Positions 36,046 through 46,004 of a DNA stretch of 64,000 bases are shown piece after piece. Origin of the DNA: CAYNRE01 sp964399535. GTDB taxonomy: Bacteria > Planctomycetota > Planctomycetia > Pirellulales > CAYNRE01. The translations under genes were made by a program, and so were the position numbers. How positions within the stretch are numbered: the stretch's first letter is position 1; every line of letters begins with the position of its first letter. The DNA lies in assembly GCA_964399535.1 (NCBI GenBank), contig CAYNRE010000071.1:62001-126000 (forward strand). Reading direction: 5' to 3'. The notes under the pieces are model-generated. The model was not told the DNA's origin, did no database searches, and saw nothing but the letters and a program-made list of their open reading frames with translations.

Positions 36046-38442
36046 ATGACTTCTCCCAACCAACCCCCGCCGCTGCCGCAAGAATTATCGGGGCTGTTGC
36101 GCGCAGTTCGGCGACGCATTCGCGGCTACGTGGCCATCGAAGGGTTGGGCGTGGTGCTTGCCGCGGCGGGGCTGGCGTTTTGGGCTAGCCTGGCAGTCGA
36201 TTTCTTCTTCGAGCCGCCGGCCTGGCTGCGGCTGGTTTTCGCCGCGGTCGGCGTGGCGGTGGTGGGCGCGCTGCTTTGGCGGCATTGGCTTGGTCGGCTG
36301 CTGGCGCCGTTGCCCCCGAAACCGTTGGCCTTGCTCCTGGAACGTCGATTCCCAAGACTGGGCGATGCCCTGCACACCGCGGTCGAACTGAACGACGCGC
36401 CCGGGAAGGCGGCGGCCGGCCAGGCGCCGATCGACGACGAACTGTTGCGCACCACGGTGCAACAGGCGGTCGAGCGGGCCCGCGGCTTGCGGCTGGGCGA
36501 ATTGTTCGACTCCGGGCCGATTACCCGATCGGCGGTGGCGGGGCTGCTCATGGCCACCTCGGTCGGCATGCTCCTGGCCAGCGCCCCGCAGACCGCCGGC
36601 ACCTGGGCTCGGCGCTATTTTCGGTTGTCGGCCGAGCGCTGGCCGCGGCAAACCCACTTAATGGTCGAGGGTTTTCCGGGGGGCGTGCGCAAGGTGGCCC
36701 GCGGCCGAGATACCCAACTTCGGGTGGGGGCCACGCTGGCCAAGCGGGTGCCGGGCTGGGTCGAGGTTCGCTTCCGCACCGAGCAAGGCGTGCGCGGCCG
36801 AGCCAATCTGCGGCGCGAGGGCCGGGCACGGCCCGATCGCGACGAGTTTCAAATTTTCACCCACACCTTCGATCAGGTGCTCAGCTCCCTGGAGCTGGAT
36901 GTGGCGGGCGGCGACGATCGGCTGGGCGGACTGCGGATCGAGGTGGTCGAGGAGCCGGTCCTGGTCGACGTGGCGCTCCAGTGCCAGTTTCCCGAGTACC
37001 TTGGCCGGCCGCCGGCCGAGATACCCGCCACGGCCGAGGTTTCGCTGCCGGCGGGCACCCGGGTGACCCTGAAGGCTCACAGCAACAAACCCTTGGTCGA
37101 GGTTGAGCTGCGCCGCTCGGGAAGTGAAGCGGCCGAGACCGCGGCGGCCGGGGGCCGGCCGGCGCGCGAGCCCGAGCGCGGGCCAGCGGTCGATTCCTTG
37201 GGGCGCGCCTCGGAGGCGCCGGACCGAGCCGATTCGGGGAACGCCGCGCCGTCGGGCGATGGCCCGCTGGTGCCGGTTGTGTTGCGCCACCATACCGAGT
37301 TGAGCGCGGAACTCGGGCCGCTGGCGGCCGATGAGACCTGGCTGCTGACCCTGCGCGATCGCGATGGAATTTCGACCCTGCGGCCCATTCAGGTCTCGGT
37401 GCGAGCGGTGCCCGACCGGCCCCCGACCTGGCAATTGCAGACTCCGGGGGTTAGCTCGGCGATTACCGCGCGGGCCCAGATTCCCGTCGTCGGCCTGGTT
37501 CAAGACGATTACGGTCTAGACGCTTGTTGGTGGCAATGGTCGGTCGACAGTGCCGCGCCCAGCGAGCGCCCGAGCGATTGGCAAGTGGCCGGCCGCGATC
37601 GGGTTTCGATCGCGGCCCGGTTCGACGTCGACGCACTGGGGCTGGAGCCGGGCCAGCGGCTGGCGCTTTCGGTCGTGGCTCGCGACCGCTGCGGCTGGGG
37701 CAAGGCGAATACCGCGGTGAGCGACTGGTTTCGCTGGGAGATTGTAACCCCCGAAACACTGCACGCGCTCTTGGCCGCGCGGGAAGTGAATCTGAGGCGG
37801 AGCTTGGAGACCCTTGCCGAGGAAGTAACCGAAGGACGGCGGCAGCTCCTGCAGTTGGGCGAACTCCCCGGTGGCACCCAGCCAGCCGAGGGAGCGCCGG
37901 CGGATGGTTCCACTCCTTCGGCAAGCGCGAGCGCCTTGCCGGCGGCCGCCGCCGGCGCCGTGGTTGACGAGGCCGAGCCGCCCGTCGACCCCCGCGATTT
38001 GGCGGTGGTGCGGCTGATTCAATTGGCGCGGAAGAATACCGACGAGTTATTAGGGCTAGCGGCCGCGGTCGAGGGAATCCGCGACGAGATGGTGCACAAC
38101 CAGATTGATACCCCGCAGCTTCAATCGCGGCTGAGTCAGGCAATCGCGGCCCCGCTCCGGTCGGTGGCGAGCCAGCGCCTGCCGCGATTGGTGGAAACGG
38201 CCGAGCAACTGCGATTGACGCTGGGGGCCTCGAGCGGGTTTGCCCAGCCGCAGCAGGAGGTGGGCCGGCAATACGGCGAGATCCTGGCGGTGCTCGACCA
38301 GGTGCTGGGCCAAATGCGGGAACTGGAAACCTTTAACGAAGCGGTCGACACGCTCCGCGAGATCATCGCCCAACAGGAAAAGCTCAACCAACAAACGCAG
38401 GCCGAGCGAAAGCGCAAAGCCCGGCGGCTGCTCGACGACTAG
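36046..38442 (+). CDS. DUF4175-like membrane protein
   Basis: Predicted 798-residue protein with membrane segments at about 29-52, 57-78 and 162-184. A long extracytoplasmic region of beta-rich and then helical sequence follows, ending in a Lys/Arg-rich tail. The layout (two N-terminal segments, ERRFPRLGDALHTAVEL, then a long exported part) resembles DUF4175-type proteins found beside MoxR/BatA genes; the assignment is by pattern only. It starts 45 bp after the vWA gene. The stop codon TAG at 38440-38442 overlaps the first bases of repeat copy 3. Confidence 0.75.
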   Translation: MTSPNQPPPLPQELSGLLRAVRRRIRGYVAIEGLGVVLAAAGLAFWASLAVDFFFEPPAWLRLVFAAVGVAVVGALLWRHWLGRLLAPLPPKPLALLLERRFPRLGDALHTAVELNDAPGKAAAGQAPIDDELLRTTVQQAVERARGLRLGELFDSGPITRSAVAGLLMATSVGMLLASAPQTAGTWARRYFRLSAERWPRQTHLMVEGFPGGVRKVARGRDTQLRVGATLAKRVPGWVEVRFRTEQGVRGRANLRREGRARPDRDEFQIFTHTFDQVLSSLELDVAGGDDRLGGLRIEVVEEPVLVDVALQCQFPEYLGRPPAEIPATAEVSLPAGTRVTLKAHSNKPLVEVELRRSGSEAAETAAAGGRPAREPERGPAVDSLGRASEAPDRADSGNAAPSGDGPLVPVVLRHHTELSAELGPLAADETWLLTLRDRDGISTLRPIQVSVRAVPDRPPTWQLQTPGVSSAITARAQIPVVGLVQDDYGLDACWWQWSVDSAAPSERPSDWQVAGRDRVSIAARFDVDALGLEPGQRLALSVVARDRCGWGKANTAVSDWFRWEIVTPETLHALLAAREVNLRRSLETLAEEVTEGRRQLLQLGELPGGTQPAEGAPADGSTPSASASALPAAAAGAVVDEAEPPVDPRDLAVVRLIQLARKNTDELLGLAAAVEGIRDEMVHNQIDTPQLQSRLSQAIAAPLRSVASQRLPRLVETAEQLRLTLGASSGFAQPQQEVGRQYGEILAVLDQVLGQMRELETFNEAVDTLREIIAQQEKLNQQTQAERKRKARRLLDD

Positions 38443-38600
38443 CAGACTGTTGAAAACTGCCATCCTGGCCTATTTCAACAAGCGCCAAGTGCGGAGCCAA
38501 GCTCCGCACGGCTCGCAAAAAAGATACGACTTGCGTCGGCGTTTTGGCATCGCATCCCTACGATGACGCAGCCCGAGGAAACCTGCAACGGGCTGCTAGC
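38441..38600 (-). repeat. Dispersed structured repeat, copy 3
   Basis: Minus-strand copy abutting the stop codon of the DUF4175-like gene. On its own strand it runs from GCTAGCAGCCCGTTG through the GGGCTGCGTC box, a CGAC-GCAA-GTCG hairpin and an 8-bp TGCGGAGC-TTG-GCTCCGCA hairpin to TTCAACAGTCTGCT. Relative to copy 4 the loop changes from GTAA to GCAA (both GNRA class) and one stem pair changes from C-G to G-C. Confidence 0.8.
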
Positions 38601-38816
38601 CGACCGCCGGTCCGGCCGCCCGAATCGGGCCAGAGCGGGGGGGCCCCCCGGCCCGCGGCCTGGCACCCAGGGCGGCGAGCCCCCGGCCGAAAACCAGATT
38701 GAGGCTCGCGCCAACGCCGAGAGAGCGTAGAATAGAGACGTAGGGATTTCCCGCGTCGCTCGTCTGTCTCCCCTGGGGGCGGCGGCGGGAACCGTTCGCC
38801 CCAGACGGGAGCGAGG

Positions 38817-40604
38817 ATGAAGCGGACGCTGCGACCCTGGCTTTTCGGCTTGGCTGGCCTCGGCGCCTTCGGGCTGCTGGCCCTGGCCGGCGGCCAACCG
38901 CTTTGGGCGGCCCAGCCCGCGGCAGGCGATTCGCCACCCGCCGAGGCCGGTGCCGCGCCCCCCGCCAGCCCCGAGGGTGCGGCGGCCAACTCGGCCCCCG
39001 CGGGCGACCCACTACCGACTAGCCCCCCCGCCGCGGCGGGCGACTCGGCTGGGGCCACCTTGGCCGACGACCAGCGCCGGCTCGCCGAACGCTACCGCCG
39101 GCTGGAAGAGCTGATGCTGCGGCTGGCCGAGCTAACGGCCGCCGAAGATCCCTCCCGGGCAGACCTCCTGCGACGAGCGGTCGGGCTAAGCAAGCAACGG
39201 CTGGTGGGCATTCAGTTCGAGCGGCTTGTCGAACTGCTCGACGAAAGCCAGTTGGCCGGCGCCATCCCCGATCAAGAGAAGCTTGCCGGTCAGTTGCGCG
39301 ATCTGCTCGAAGTGCTGCTTACCCAATCCGGCGATACCGGCGCAGCCCGCGAACAGGCCAAGTTGCGGGCAGCGCTCAAGGAGGTGGGCCGATTGATCCG
39401 CGAACAGAGGGGGCTGCGCGGGCTGACCGAGCGTGAGTCCCCGAGCGAGCGCCTGGCCGAACGGCAGCAGCAGTTGGCCGAACGAACGGGCGGAGTCTCG
39501 CGCCAGCTTGAGCCCGAAGCCGAGCCTGGCGAACGCGAGCCCGGCGCGCAGGCCGAGTCCGGCGCGCAGGCCGAGTCCGATGCCGATTCAAGTGAATCTG
39601 CCGGCGAGTCGCCCGAAAACCAAGAGCCGGACGAGGGAGCCCCGCAAGCCGAACCGGGCGAGGAGGCCGAGAGCGGTTCCGAAGGCGGAGAGGCCCAGGG
39701 CCAGCCGAGCGACTCGAGCTCGCCGATGCCCATGGCGCCCGGGGAACAGCCCTCGGGCGAGGAGTCGTCGCCGGGCGAAACCCCTTCCCCGACCGACGGA
39801 GTGCAACAGCGGCTGAAACAAGCCGAAGCCCGCATGCGCGAGGCCCAACAGGCGCTCCAGCAGGCCCAGCAGCAGGGGGCCCAGCAGGCCCAGGACCAGG
39901 CACTTCGCGAATTGGAGCAGGCCCAGGCCGAACTGGAGCGGGTTTTGCGGCAAATGCGTGAGGAGCAGCGCGAACAATTGCTGGCTTCGCTCGAAGAGCG
40001 GTTCCGGCGGTTGCTAGTGCTGGAGCGGAAGATCTACGACGCGACGGTGCGAATCGACCAAATTCCCCAGCCGCAACGCACACCCAGCGACACAATCGAA
40101 ACCGGGCGGCTGAGCCGCAGCCAGGCTCAGATGCTGGTCGAAATCGATCGTGCCCAGTTGCTCTTGGCCGAAGACGGAACGGCGGTGGCCATCCCCGAGG
40201 CAGTCGCGCAATTGCGAATCGACGTGGAGCAGGTGGCCCAGCGGCTCGCCGGCGGAGACGTGGGCCCGCTTACCCAGGCCGTGGAGAGCGACATCATCGC
40301 CTCGCTGGAAGAGTTGATCGCGGCTTTCGAGCGGGCTCGCGAAGAGGGGGCCGAACCCCCCGAACCCAGCCCGGCCGAATCGGGAGAAGCCCCCCAGCAG
40401 CCGCTGGTCGATGCCCTGGCGGAGCTGAAGACCATTCGCGCGCTGCAGGCCCGGGTGAATCGCCGGACCGAGCAATTAGCGCAATTGGCCGCCAGCCAGC
40501 CGGCCGACCGGCAGATTTCCGACGCCCTGGCCGACCTGGCCACGCGGCAGCAACGAATCTACGAAGTGACGCGCGAGCTGGTGCAAAACCTGGAGCGACG
40601 ATGA
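38817..40604 (+). CDS. Secreted coiled-coil, acidic low-complexity protein
   Basis: Predicted 595-residue protein with a Sec signal peptide (hydrophobic 8-26, cleavage near WAA-Q). After an Ala/Pro-rich stretch comes helical sequence, then an acidic Glu/Ser/Pro/Gln region (about 225-330) containing an exact 18-bp tandem repeat. A long Gln/Glu coiled coil follows (about 330-400), then a helical C-terminal domain. Short Arg/Glu/Gln heptads suggest an elongated scaffold. No enzymatic domain is seen. It follows a 374-bp gap partly filled by repeat copy 3, and its stop overlaps the next start (ATGA). Function unknown. Confidence 0.75.
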   Translation: MKRTLRPWLFGLAGLGAFGLLALAGGQPLWAAQPAAGDSPPAEAGAAPPASPEGAAANSAPAGDPLPTSPPAAAGDSAGATLADDQRRLAERYRRLEELMLRLAELTAAEDPSRADLLRRAVGLSKQRLVGIQFERLVELLDESQLAGAIPDQEKLAGQLRDLLEVLLTQSGDTGAAREQAKLRAALKEVGRLIREQRGLRGLTERESPSERLAERQQQLAERTGGVSRQLEPEAEPGEREPGAQAESGAQAESDADSSESAGESPENQEPDEGAPQAEPGEEAESGSEGGEAQGQPSDSSSPMPMAPGEQPSGEESSPGETPSPTDGVQQRLKQAEARMREAQQALQQAQQQGAQQAQDQALRELEQAQAELERVLRQMREEQREQLLASLEERFRRLLVLERKIYDATVRIDQIPQPQRTPSDTIETGRLSRSQAQMLVEIDRAQLLLAEDGTAVAIPEAVAQLRIDVEQVAQRLAGGDVGPLTQAVESDIIASLEELIAAFERAREEGAEPPEPSPAESGEAPQQPLVDALAELKTIRALQARVNRRTEQLAQLAASQPADRQISDALADLATRQQRIYEVTRELVQNLERR

Positions 40605-41722
40605 TGTCCGCCACCACTTGCCCGCCGTGGCGCCGGCCCGAGTGCTGGTCCGCCGTTTTTTTGTGGACCGCGCTCGCCGCGGGCGGTAGCCGGCTGATTG
40701 CGAGCGATTTGCCGGGCGCCCAGCCGGTCGCCACTCCGACGGCCCAGCAGTTGCAAGCCGTCGTGGGGCCGTGGCTGGCTTCGTTGCCGCTTGCGCCCGA
40801 GGCACGGCAAGCGGTCGAGCACGCCTGGAATCGGCTCGACGCCGAAGCGAGCGGCGCCGCGGTGGTGGATGTGCTCTGGCAGGCCGCCGTGGGCTGCGAC
40901 GCCGAGCTGGCCCAGTGGTCGCAGTGGCTGCGGCCGGCCGCGGGCGGACCAGCCGGGTCGCCAAGTGCCCTGCCGGCGGCCGGGTGGCGGCCGAATCCCG
41001 ATTGGCCGTCCCTGATTCGCCAATCGCTTCGGCTGGCGCTGGGAGTGCGGCTGGCCCTGGCGCGCCGCTACGACGCCGCCGAGGAGCAACTCGCCGATCT
41101 TACGCCCGAGGAAACCGCCGACCCGGCAAGCTTGCTCTTTTATCGCGGGGTCGCCCATCACCAATTGCTCGAGCGTGAACCGGCCCTGCAGGATTTGAAC
41201 CGGCTGCTGGGGGGCGTGGCGACGGTGCCGGTCCGCTACCGGGCCGTGGCTGAATTGATCCGCGACGACCTGGCGAGCTTGGAAGATGCCTCGCTCGATC
41301 ACATCGCCCGCCGCATGCGAGATGTCGAGCGGCGGTTGGCGCTGGGTGAGTCGGGCAACCGCGTGCTCGAGGTCGAAGACGGGGTGCTTTCCGATCTGGA
41401 TAAGCTGATCGACGAGCTCGAACAACAGCAGAACCAGTCGTCGGGCGGAGGGGCCGGATCCGCCGGTTCGACCCGTCCGCCGCAGGGTGCCCGGCCAGCC
41501 GACGAGAGCCGAATTCTGGGGGGTAGCGGTCCGGGCAGGACCGACCGCCGCCGCCTGGAAGACCGAGGCGGTTGGGGCGACCTGCCCCCCAAAGCGCGGG
41601 GCGAGGCCTTGCAGCAGATTGGACGCGATTTTCCTCCACATTATCGCGAGGTAGTCGAGCAGTATTTCCGCCGCCTGGCCGAAGGAGACGCGGCGCCACC
41701 GTCGGCCCCGCCCACTCCCTAG
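40601..41722 (+). CDS. Hypothetical exported helical protein
   Basis: Predicted 373-residue protein. A hydrophobic N-terminal segment (about 17-34) suggests a signal peptide. The body is mainly helical, with TPR-like stretches (RYDAAEEQLADLTPEE, LFYRGVAHHQLLERE). The last third is Gly/Ser/Arg-rich and ends in HYREVVEQYFRRLAEGD, a pattern that recurs at the C-terminus of other planctomycete exported proteins. The start overlaps the stop of the coiled-coil gene. I cannot assign a function; co-transcription points to the MoxR cluster. Confidence 0.7.
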   Translation: MMSATTCPPWRRPECWSAVFLWTALAAGGSRLIASDLPGAQPVATPTAQQLQAVVGPWLASLPLAPEARQAVEHAWNRLDAEASGAAVVDVLWQAAVGCDAELAQWSQWLRPAAGGPAGSPSALPAAGWRPNPDWPSLIRQSLRLALGVRLALARRYDAAEEQLADLTPEETADPASLLFYRGVAHHQLLEREPALQDLNRLLGGVATVPVRYRAVAELIRDDLASLEDASLDHIARRMRDVERRLALGESGNRVLEVEDGVLSDLDKLIDELEQQQNQSSGGGAGSAGSTRPPQGARPADESRILGGSGPGRTDRRRLEDRGGWGDLPPKARGEALQQIGRDFPPHYREVVEQYFRRLAEGDAAPPSAPPTP

Positions 41723-41824
41723 CGTACGATGGACCGTACGCGCCGAACCCTTCACCCCCCCGAGCTGCCGATCCCTCATTTCCAAACCTGATTCGTAACC
41801 TCCATCCGGCGGCACGATTTGCCC

Positions 41825-43027
41825 ATGCAATTCCTGATGCTACTCGCGTTCGCCCTGGTTTGGCCCGGCGACGCTTCCCCCTGGACGGTCCGGCTCGCTT
41901 CCGGCGAAATAGCCAACGGCGAATTGGCGCAGCTCGACGGCGAAACGCTTGCATTGCGCGATGCCAGCGGGCTTCGCCAATGGCCACTCGACCAGGTGCG
42001 TTCGTTGGCCGGGGCGCGCCCCGACGGATCGCGAGCGAGTGTCGCTCCCTGGACGGTCCACCTGGCCGATGGCTCGCAGGTGCCCGCCGAGTCGATTACC
42101 ACGACCACCGATGGTTGTCGGCTGACTCTGCCCGAATGCGAGCTGCCGCTCGAGCTGCCGCTCGATGCCGTACGGCAGGTAGCGCGCTCGGAACCGACCG
42201 CGCCGGCGCGGGCCGTATGGCAGCGAATCGCGGCGGAACCGGCCCAGGAAGACCTGTTGGTCGTGCGGCGCGAGGGCGAAGTCGATTTTCTCCCAGGGGT
42301 TCTCGGCGCCGCGACGGCCGAGGGAATCGAGTTTACGATCGAGGAGGAAACGGTTTCTGTGAAATGGCCCCGGGTCGAGGGCTGGGTGTACTATCGAGCG
42401 GCGCGGGAAACGCCCGCCGCTCCCCTGGCCGTGCTTCACTTGAGCCAGGGGGGGCAAATCGGCCTTGCCCGGTTCACGTGGACGGCCGACGGGCTCGATG
42501 CTGAATTGGTGGCCGGCGGCCGGCGGCGCTGGGCTGCCGACGAAATTCTGCGGCTCGATTTTCAGGCCGGTCGCGTGGTGTTCCTGGCCGAGTTGTCGCC
42601 CGAAGTGGAGGATTTCGCGCCGGCGTTGGCGGCCCCGGCCGTCGCTGCCCGGCTGGCGCAACAGCGCCGGCCGCAGCGCAATCGGGCGCTGGGCGGCGGC
42701 CCGCTCTTGTTGGGCGGGAAATCGTACGCTCGTGGATTGGCGCTGCATAGCCGAACCCGGTTGGTCTACGTGCTGCCGCCCGAGTCGTCGCGGCTGCTCG
42801 CCCTGGCGGGCATCGACGATCGGCGCCGGCCCGCGGGCCAGGTACGCTTACTGGTCACGGCCGATGGACGCCCCCTGTTCGACGAAGTGCTCGACGGCCA
42901 AACCGATCCGGTGCCGCTCGACTGCGACTTGCGCGGCGCCCAACGGCTGGAGATTGTCGTCGATTTCGCCGGCGACCTGGACGTCGCCGATCACTTGAAC
43001 CTGGTCGAAGCAAGGATTGTCAAGTGA
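41825..43027 (+). CDS. Secreted NPCBM-domain protein
   Basis: Predicted 400-residue exported protein. A short N-terminal hydrophobic stretch is the signal peptide. Beta-rich repeats with the theme WTVRLASGEIANGELAQLDG / WTVHLADGSQVPAESITTTTD fill the N-terminal half. The C-terminal 100 residues match the NPCBM (novel putative carbohydrate-binding module) fold: GKSYARGLALHS, AGIDDRRRPAGQVRLLV and DGRPLFDEVL are its landmarks. A carbohydrate or envelope-binding role is inferred. The start is given as the ATG at 41825; an ATG two codons upstream (41819) is equally possible. The stop overlaps the start of the first protease gene. Confidence 0.8.
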   Translation: MQFLMLLAFALVWPGDASPWTVRLASGEIANGELAQLDGETLALRDASGLRQWPLDQVRSLAGARPDGSRASVAPWTVHLADGSQVPAESITTTTDGCRLTLPECELPLELPLDAVRQVARSEPTAPARAVWQRIAAEPAQEDLLVVRREGEVDFLPGVLGAATAEGIEFTIEEETVSVKWPRVEGWVYYRAARETPAAPLAVLHLSQGGQIGLARFTWTADGLDAELVAGGRRRWAADEILRLDFQAGRVVFLAELSPEVEDFAPALAAPAVAARLAQQRRPQRNRALGGGPLLLGGKSYARGLALHSRTRLVYVLPPESSRLLALAGIDDRRRPAGQVRLLVTADGRPLFDEVLDGQTDPVPLDCDLRGAQRLEIVVDFAGDLDVADHLNLVEARIVK

Positions 43028-44910
43028 CACAGGCCAAACCACTCCGCCGAACCGGTACTGCCGCGGGCCTTGGCCTGGTGCTGGCCTGCGGCCTGTTTTC
43101 GAGCGGGCTGGGGGCCGCCGAAACGAGCGACTTGCTCCCCCAGCAGGTACTCGATGCCCAGCAGGCCCGAGTGGCTGCGATCGCCGCCGCCAGCCGGTCG
43201 GTCGTATCCATCTTTGCCGGAAGCACAGGGGAGGGTGAAGGGGGAGGATCGGGCGTACTGATCTCGTCGGATGGGTTTGCGATCTCGAATTTTCACGTGA
43301 CCCGCCCCTCGGGCAGCCGGATGCGCTGCGGGCTAAGCGACGGGCGGGTTTATCCGGCCGTGATCGTGGGAGTCGACCCCACGGGCGACGTGGCCTTGTT
43401 GAAGCTCGAGGGGCGTAGCGATTTTCCCGCGGCCCCCTGGGGCGAGAGCGATGCCGCCCAGGTCGGCGACTGGGTCTTTGCCCTGGGCAACCCCTTTCTG
43501 CTAGCCACGGATTTTCGGCCCACCTGCACCCTGGGCATTCTCTCGGGCATGCATCGTTACCAGGGCCCTGCCGGCACGCTGCTGGAATACACCGATTGCC
43601 TGCAAACCGACGCTTCGATCAACCCGGGCAATTCGGGCGGCCCGCTCTTCAATGCCCGGGGCGAGTTGATCGGCATCAACGGGCGTGGATCGTTCGAGAA
43701 GCGCGGGCGGGTGAATGTGGGCGTGGCCTATGCGATTTCGCTTCGCCAGATTGGCCAGTTTCTCGGTTGCCTGAAGAGCGGGCGGATCGTCGACCACGCC
43801 ACGCTTGGCGCCGTGTGCGGCAGCGATCAATTGGGCCGAGTGGTGGTGACCGATATCTTGGAAGACAGCGACGCTTTCCGCCGCGGTCTGCGGTGGGACG
43901 ACCAGATTGTTTCCCTGGCGGGGCGGCCGGTCGAGACCACTAACGCCCTGAAAAATGTGTTAGGAACCTTACCGGCCGGTTGGCGGGTGCCGCTGGTGGC
44001 GGTACGCGACGGCGAGCGCCGCGAAATGTTGGTGCGGCTTTCCGGCGTGCATCGCCCGGGCGAGCTCGAGGAATTGGCGGCTCGCTTCGGAGGGCCCCCG
44101 ATCGAGCGCCCCCCCACGCCCCCGGGCCAGCCCCCGACCGAGCCAGGGGAAGGGCCCGCCGAGCCAGAGAAGGAGCCTGCCGAGCCAGGGAAAGCCCCAG
44201 CCGATCCGGGGCGGACGCCGGCAGATTCTTCGGCGGACCCCGCCAGTGAGGCCTCGGACAATGGCGCGACCCCGGTGATCGAGCGGCCCGGATTTGCCAA
44301 TTACCATTTCAACCAACTGGAGATGACCCGGCTGGTAACGGCCGAGCGGGGCGCAGGGGACCCGTCCGGGCCTGAATTGCCCTGGCGATTGGCGGGCCGA
44401 TTGGCCAATGGCAGCCGAGCCGAATTCGTGCTGGCCGCCGAACTGGCCGAGGCGCGTTTGCCCGGCGGCCTGGTGCGGCAGCCGCTGGTCGGCTCGCTCA
44501 CCAGTGCCCTGGCGCCCGATGGCAGCGGTGGTCTGCTGGCCGCGCTTTGGATCTGGCAGCGCTGGGTGCGGCAGGGGCCCGCAGGCTTTGAAGACGCCTA
44601 TTATTGGGGAACCGCGCCCTGGCTGGGCGATGGCCCCCTGGCCGACGTGGTCGAGCTTACCCAGGGCGGCGCCCGGGCACGGCTGATGTTCGATCCCGCT
44701 TCGAAACAACTGGGGCTCGTCGAGTTCTGGGCCGAAGATCGCACCGACCCGTGCGAGGTGTATCTGAGCGACTACCGACCGCGAGGCGAGCATTTGCTGC
44801 CCAACCGTTGCGAGGTACGGGTGGGGGACGAACTATACGGCCAGCTTGAATTCGACCAGTTCGAATTCGGGCCCGCCGCGGGCGAACCGGCCCAGGAGCC
44901 GCAGCCATGA
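43024..44910 (+). CDS. Trypsin-like HtrA/Do-family serine protease with intact triad
   Basis: Predicted 628-residue periplasmic protease. The signal peptide is hydrophobic 11-31. The chymotrypsin-fold domain carries all three catalytic residues: His91 in SNFHVT, Asp122 in DPTGDVALLKL and Ser204 in NPGNSGGPLF. A PDZ domain lies at about 255-340, a Pro/Glu/Ala-rich linker at about 355-415, and a C-terminal beta-rich domain of about 200 residues is unrecognised. HtrA-type proteases degrade misfolded envelope proteins. It is the first of three consecutive related genes and the only one with a complete triad. The start overlaps the NPCBM stop, and the stop overlaps the next start. Confidence 0.9.
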   Translation: MTQAKPLRRTGTAAGLGLVLACGLFSSGLGAAETSDLLPQQVLDAQQARVAAIAAASRSVVSIFAGSTGEGEGGGSGVLISSDGFAISNFHVTRPSGSRMRCGLSDGRVYPAVIVGVDPTGDVALLKLEGRSDFPAAPWGESDAAQVGDWVFALGNPFLLATDFRPTCTLGILSGMHRYQGPAGTLLEYTDCLQTDASINPGNSGGPLFNARGELIGINGRGSFEKRGRVNVGVAYAISLRQIGQFLGCLKSGRIVDHATLGAVCGSDQLGRVVVTDILEDSDAFRRGLRWDDQIVSLAGRPVETTNALKNVLGTLPAGWRVPLVAVRDGERREMLVRLSGVHRPGELEELAARFGGPPIERPPTPPGQPPTEPGEGPAEPEKEPAEPGKAPADPGRTPADSSADPASEASDNGATPVIERPGFANYHFNQLEMTRLVTAERGAGDPSGPELPWRLAGRLANGSRAEFVLAAELAEARLPGGLVRQPLVGSLTSALAPDGSGGLLAALWIWQRWVRQGPAGFEDAYYWGTAPWLGDGPLADVVELTQGGARARLMFDPASKQLGLVEFWAEDRTDPCEVYLSDYRPRGEHLLPNRCEVRVGDELYGQLEFDQFEFGPAAGEPAQEPQP

Positions 44911-46004
44911 AGCCCGCGAGCAGCCACAGCGTTGGCCAAGCAAGGCCGCGGCGAAACCGAGCGCTGGCCCCGCTCGTGCTTGGCCTGGCCCTGGTGCTAG
45001 CGCCACCGACGGCCGCCCGGGCTACTACTTGGCGCGAAGCCCAGGCCCGAGTGGTGAAGGTGTATGGTGCTGGCGGACTAGCCGGATTGGAAGCCTATCA
45101 GAGCGGCGTCTTGATCTCGGCCGAGGGGCTGGTTCTCACGGTTTGGAGCGCCGTGCTCGACACCGACCACATCGTGGTCACGCTCGACGACGGTCGGGCC
45201 TTTTCCGCCGAGCTTTGGGGGGCCGATCCGGGCCGCGAGATCGCGCTGGTTCGGCTGAAGCGCGGCGCCGAGGAAGAAGCCTCGCCGCAAGGCCTGCCGC
45301 ATTTTCGCTGGGACCAACCGCTCGAGGCCGCGCCGGGGCAGCGGATTTGGGCACTGAGCAATTTGTTCGGAGTGGCGCAGGGAAACGAGCCGGTCAGCGT
45401 GCAGCATGGGGTCATCGCCGCCATCGCCCCCTTGGCCGCACAGCGAGGCGTGTTTCTTTCCCCCTATCGCGGGCCGGCCTACCTGCTCGATGCCATGACC
45501 AATAACCCGGGCGCCGCCGGCGGGGCCCTGGTCGACCGGCAAGGCCGTCTGCTGGGCTTGCTCGGCAAAGAGCTTCGCAGTTCCGCACAGGGGGTCTGGC
45601 TGAACTACGCCTTGCCGATCGACGAGTTGCGGGAGACCATCGCGCAACTGGCCGAGCAGCGCCGCCCGACCGCGCCCGCCGAGCCGCGCCCGGCCGGTTC
45701 GGGCCTGACGGCCGAAGGGTTGGGAATCGTGCTGATTCCCGAGGTGCTTGCCAAGACCCCCTCGTACGTCGAACGCGTCGAAACTGGTTCGCCCGCCGCC
45801 GCGGCAGGTTTGCTGCCCGATGACCTGCTCGTGGCGATCGGCGGGCAGGTGGTTCGCAGTTGCCAGGCCGCGCGCGAAGCCCTGGCGGCGGCCGATCCGC
45901 TCCGGCCGCTGGCGATTTCGGTGCTTCGCCGAGAGGAGCTGGTCGAGATGCTCGTCGACCCGCGACGCCGCCAGGCCGACCCCCTGAGCGGAGCGCAGCC
46001 ATGA
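44907..46004 (+). CDS. Trypsin-like/PDZ pseudoprotease
   Basis: Predicted 365-residue exported protein, homologous to the protease upstream but with all three triad positions lost. Aligned by motif, His is replaced by Ser (TVWSAV, S81), Asp by Glu (DPGREIALVRL, E111) and the nucleophile Ser by Ala (NPGAAGGALV, A204). A PDZ domain follows at about 270-345. Signal peptide about 19-38. It could be a non-catalytic partner or substrate-binding subunit of the active protease. Alignments at these three positions were made by eye. ATGA overlaps join it to both neighbours. Confidence 0.88.
   Translation: MKPASSHSVGQARPRRNRALAPLVLGLALVLAPPTAARATTWREAQARVVKVYGAGGLAGLEAYQSGVLISAEGLVLTVWSAVLDTDHIVVTLDDGRAFSAELWGADPGREIALVRLKRGAEEEASPQGLPHFRWDQPLEAAPGQRIWALSNLFGVAQGNEPVSVQHGVIAAIAPLAAQRGVFLSPYRGPAYLLDAMTNNPGAAGGALVDRQGRLLGLLGKELRSSAQGVWLNYALPIDELRETIAQLAEQRRPTAPAEPRPAGSGLTAEGLGIVLIPEVLAKTPSYVERVETGSPAAAAGLLPDDLLVAIGGQVVRSCQAAREALAAADPLRPLAISVLRREELVEMLVDPRRRQADPLSGAQP

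Noticed and set aside
39000..40000. CRISPR-like array in the acidic repeat region
   Set aside because: The repeats are short, in-frame coding repeats without unique spacers.
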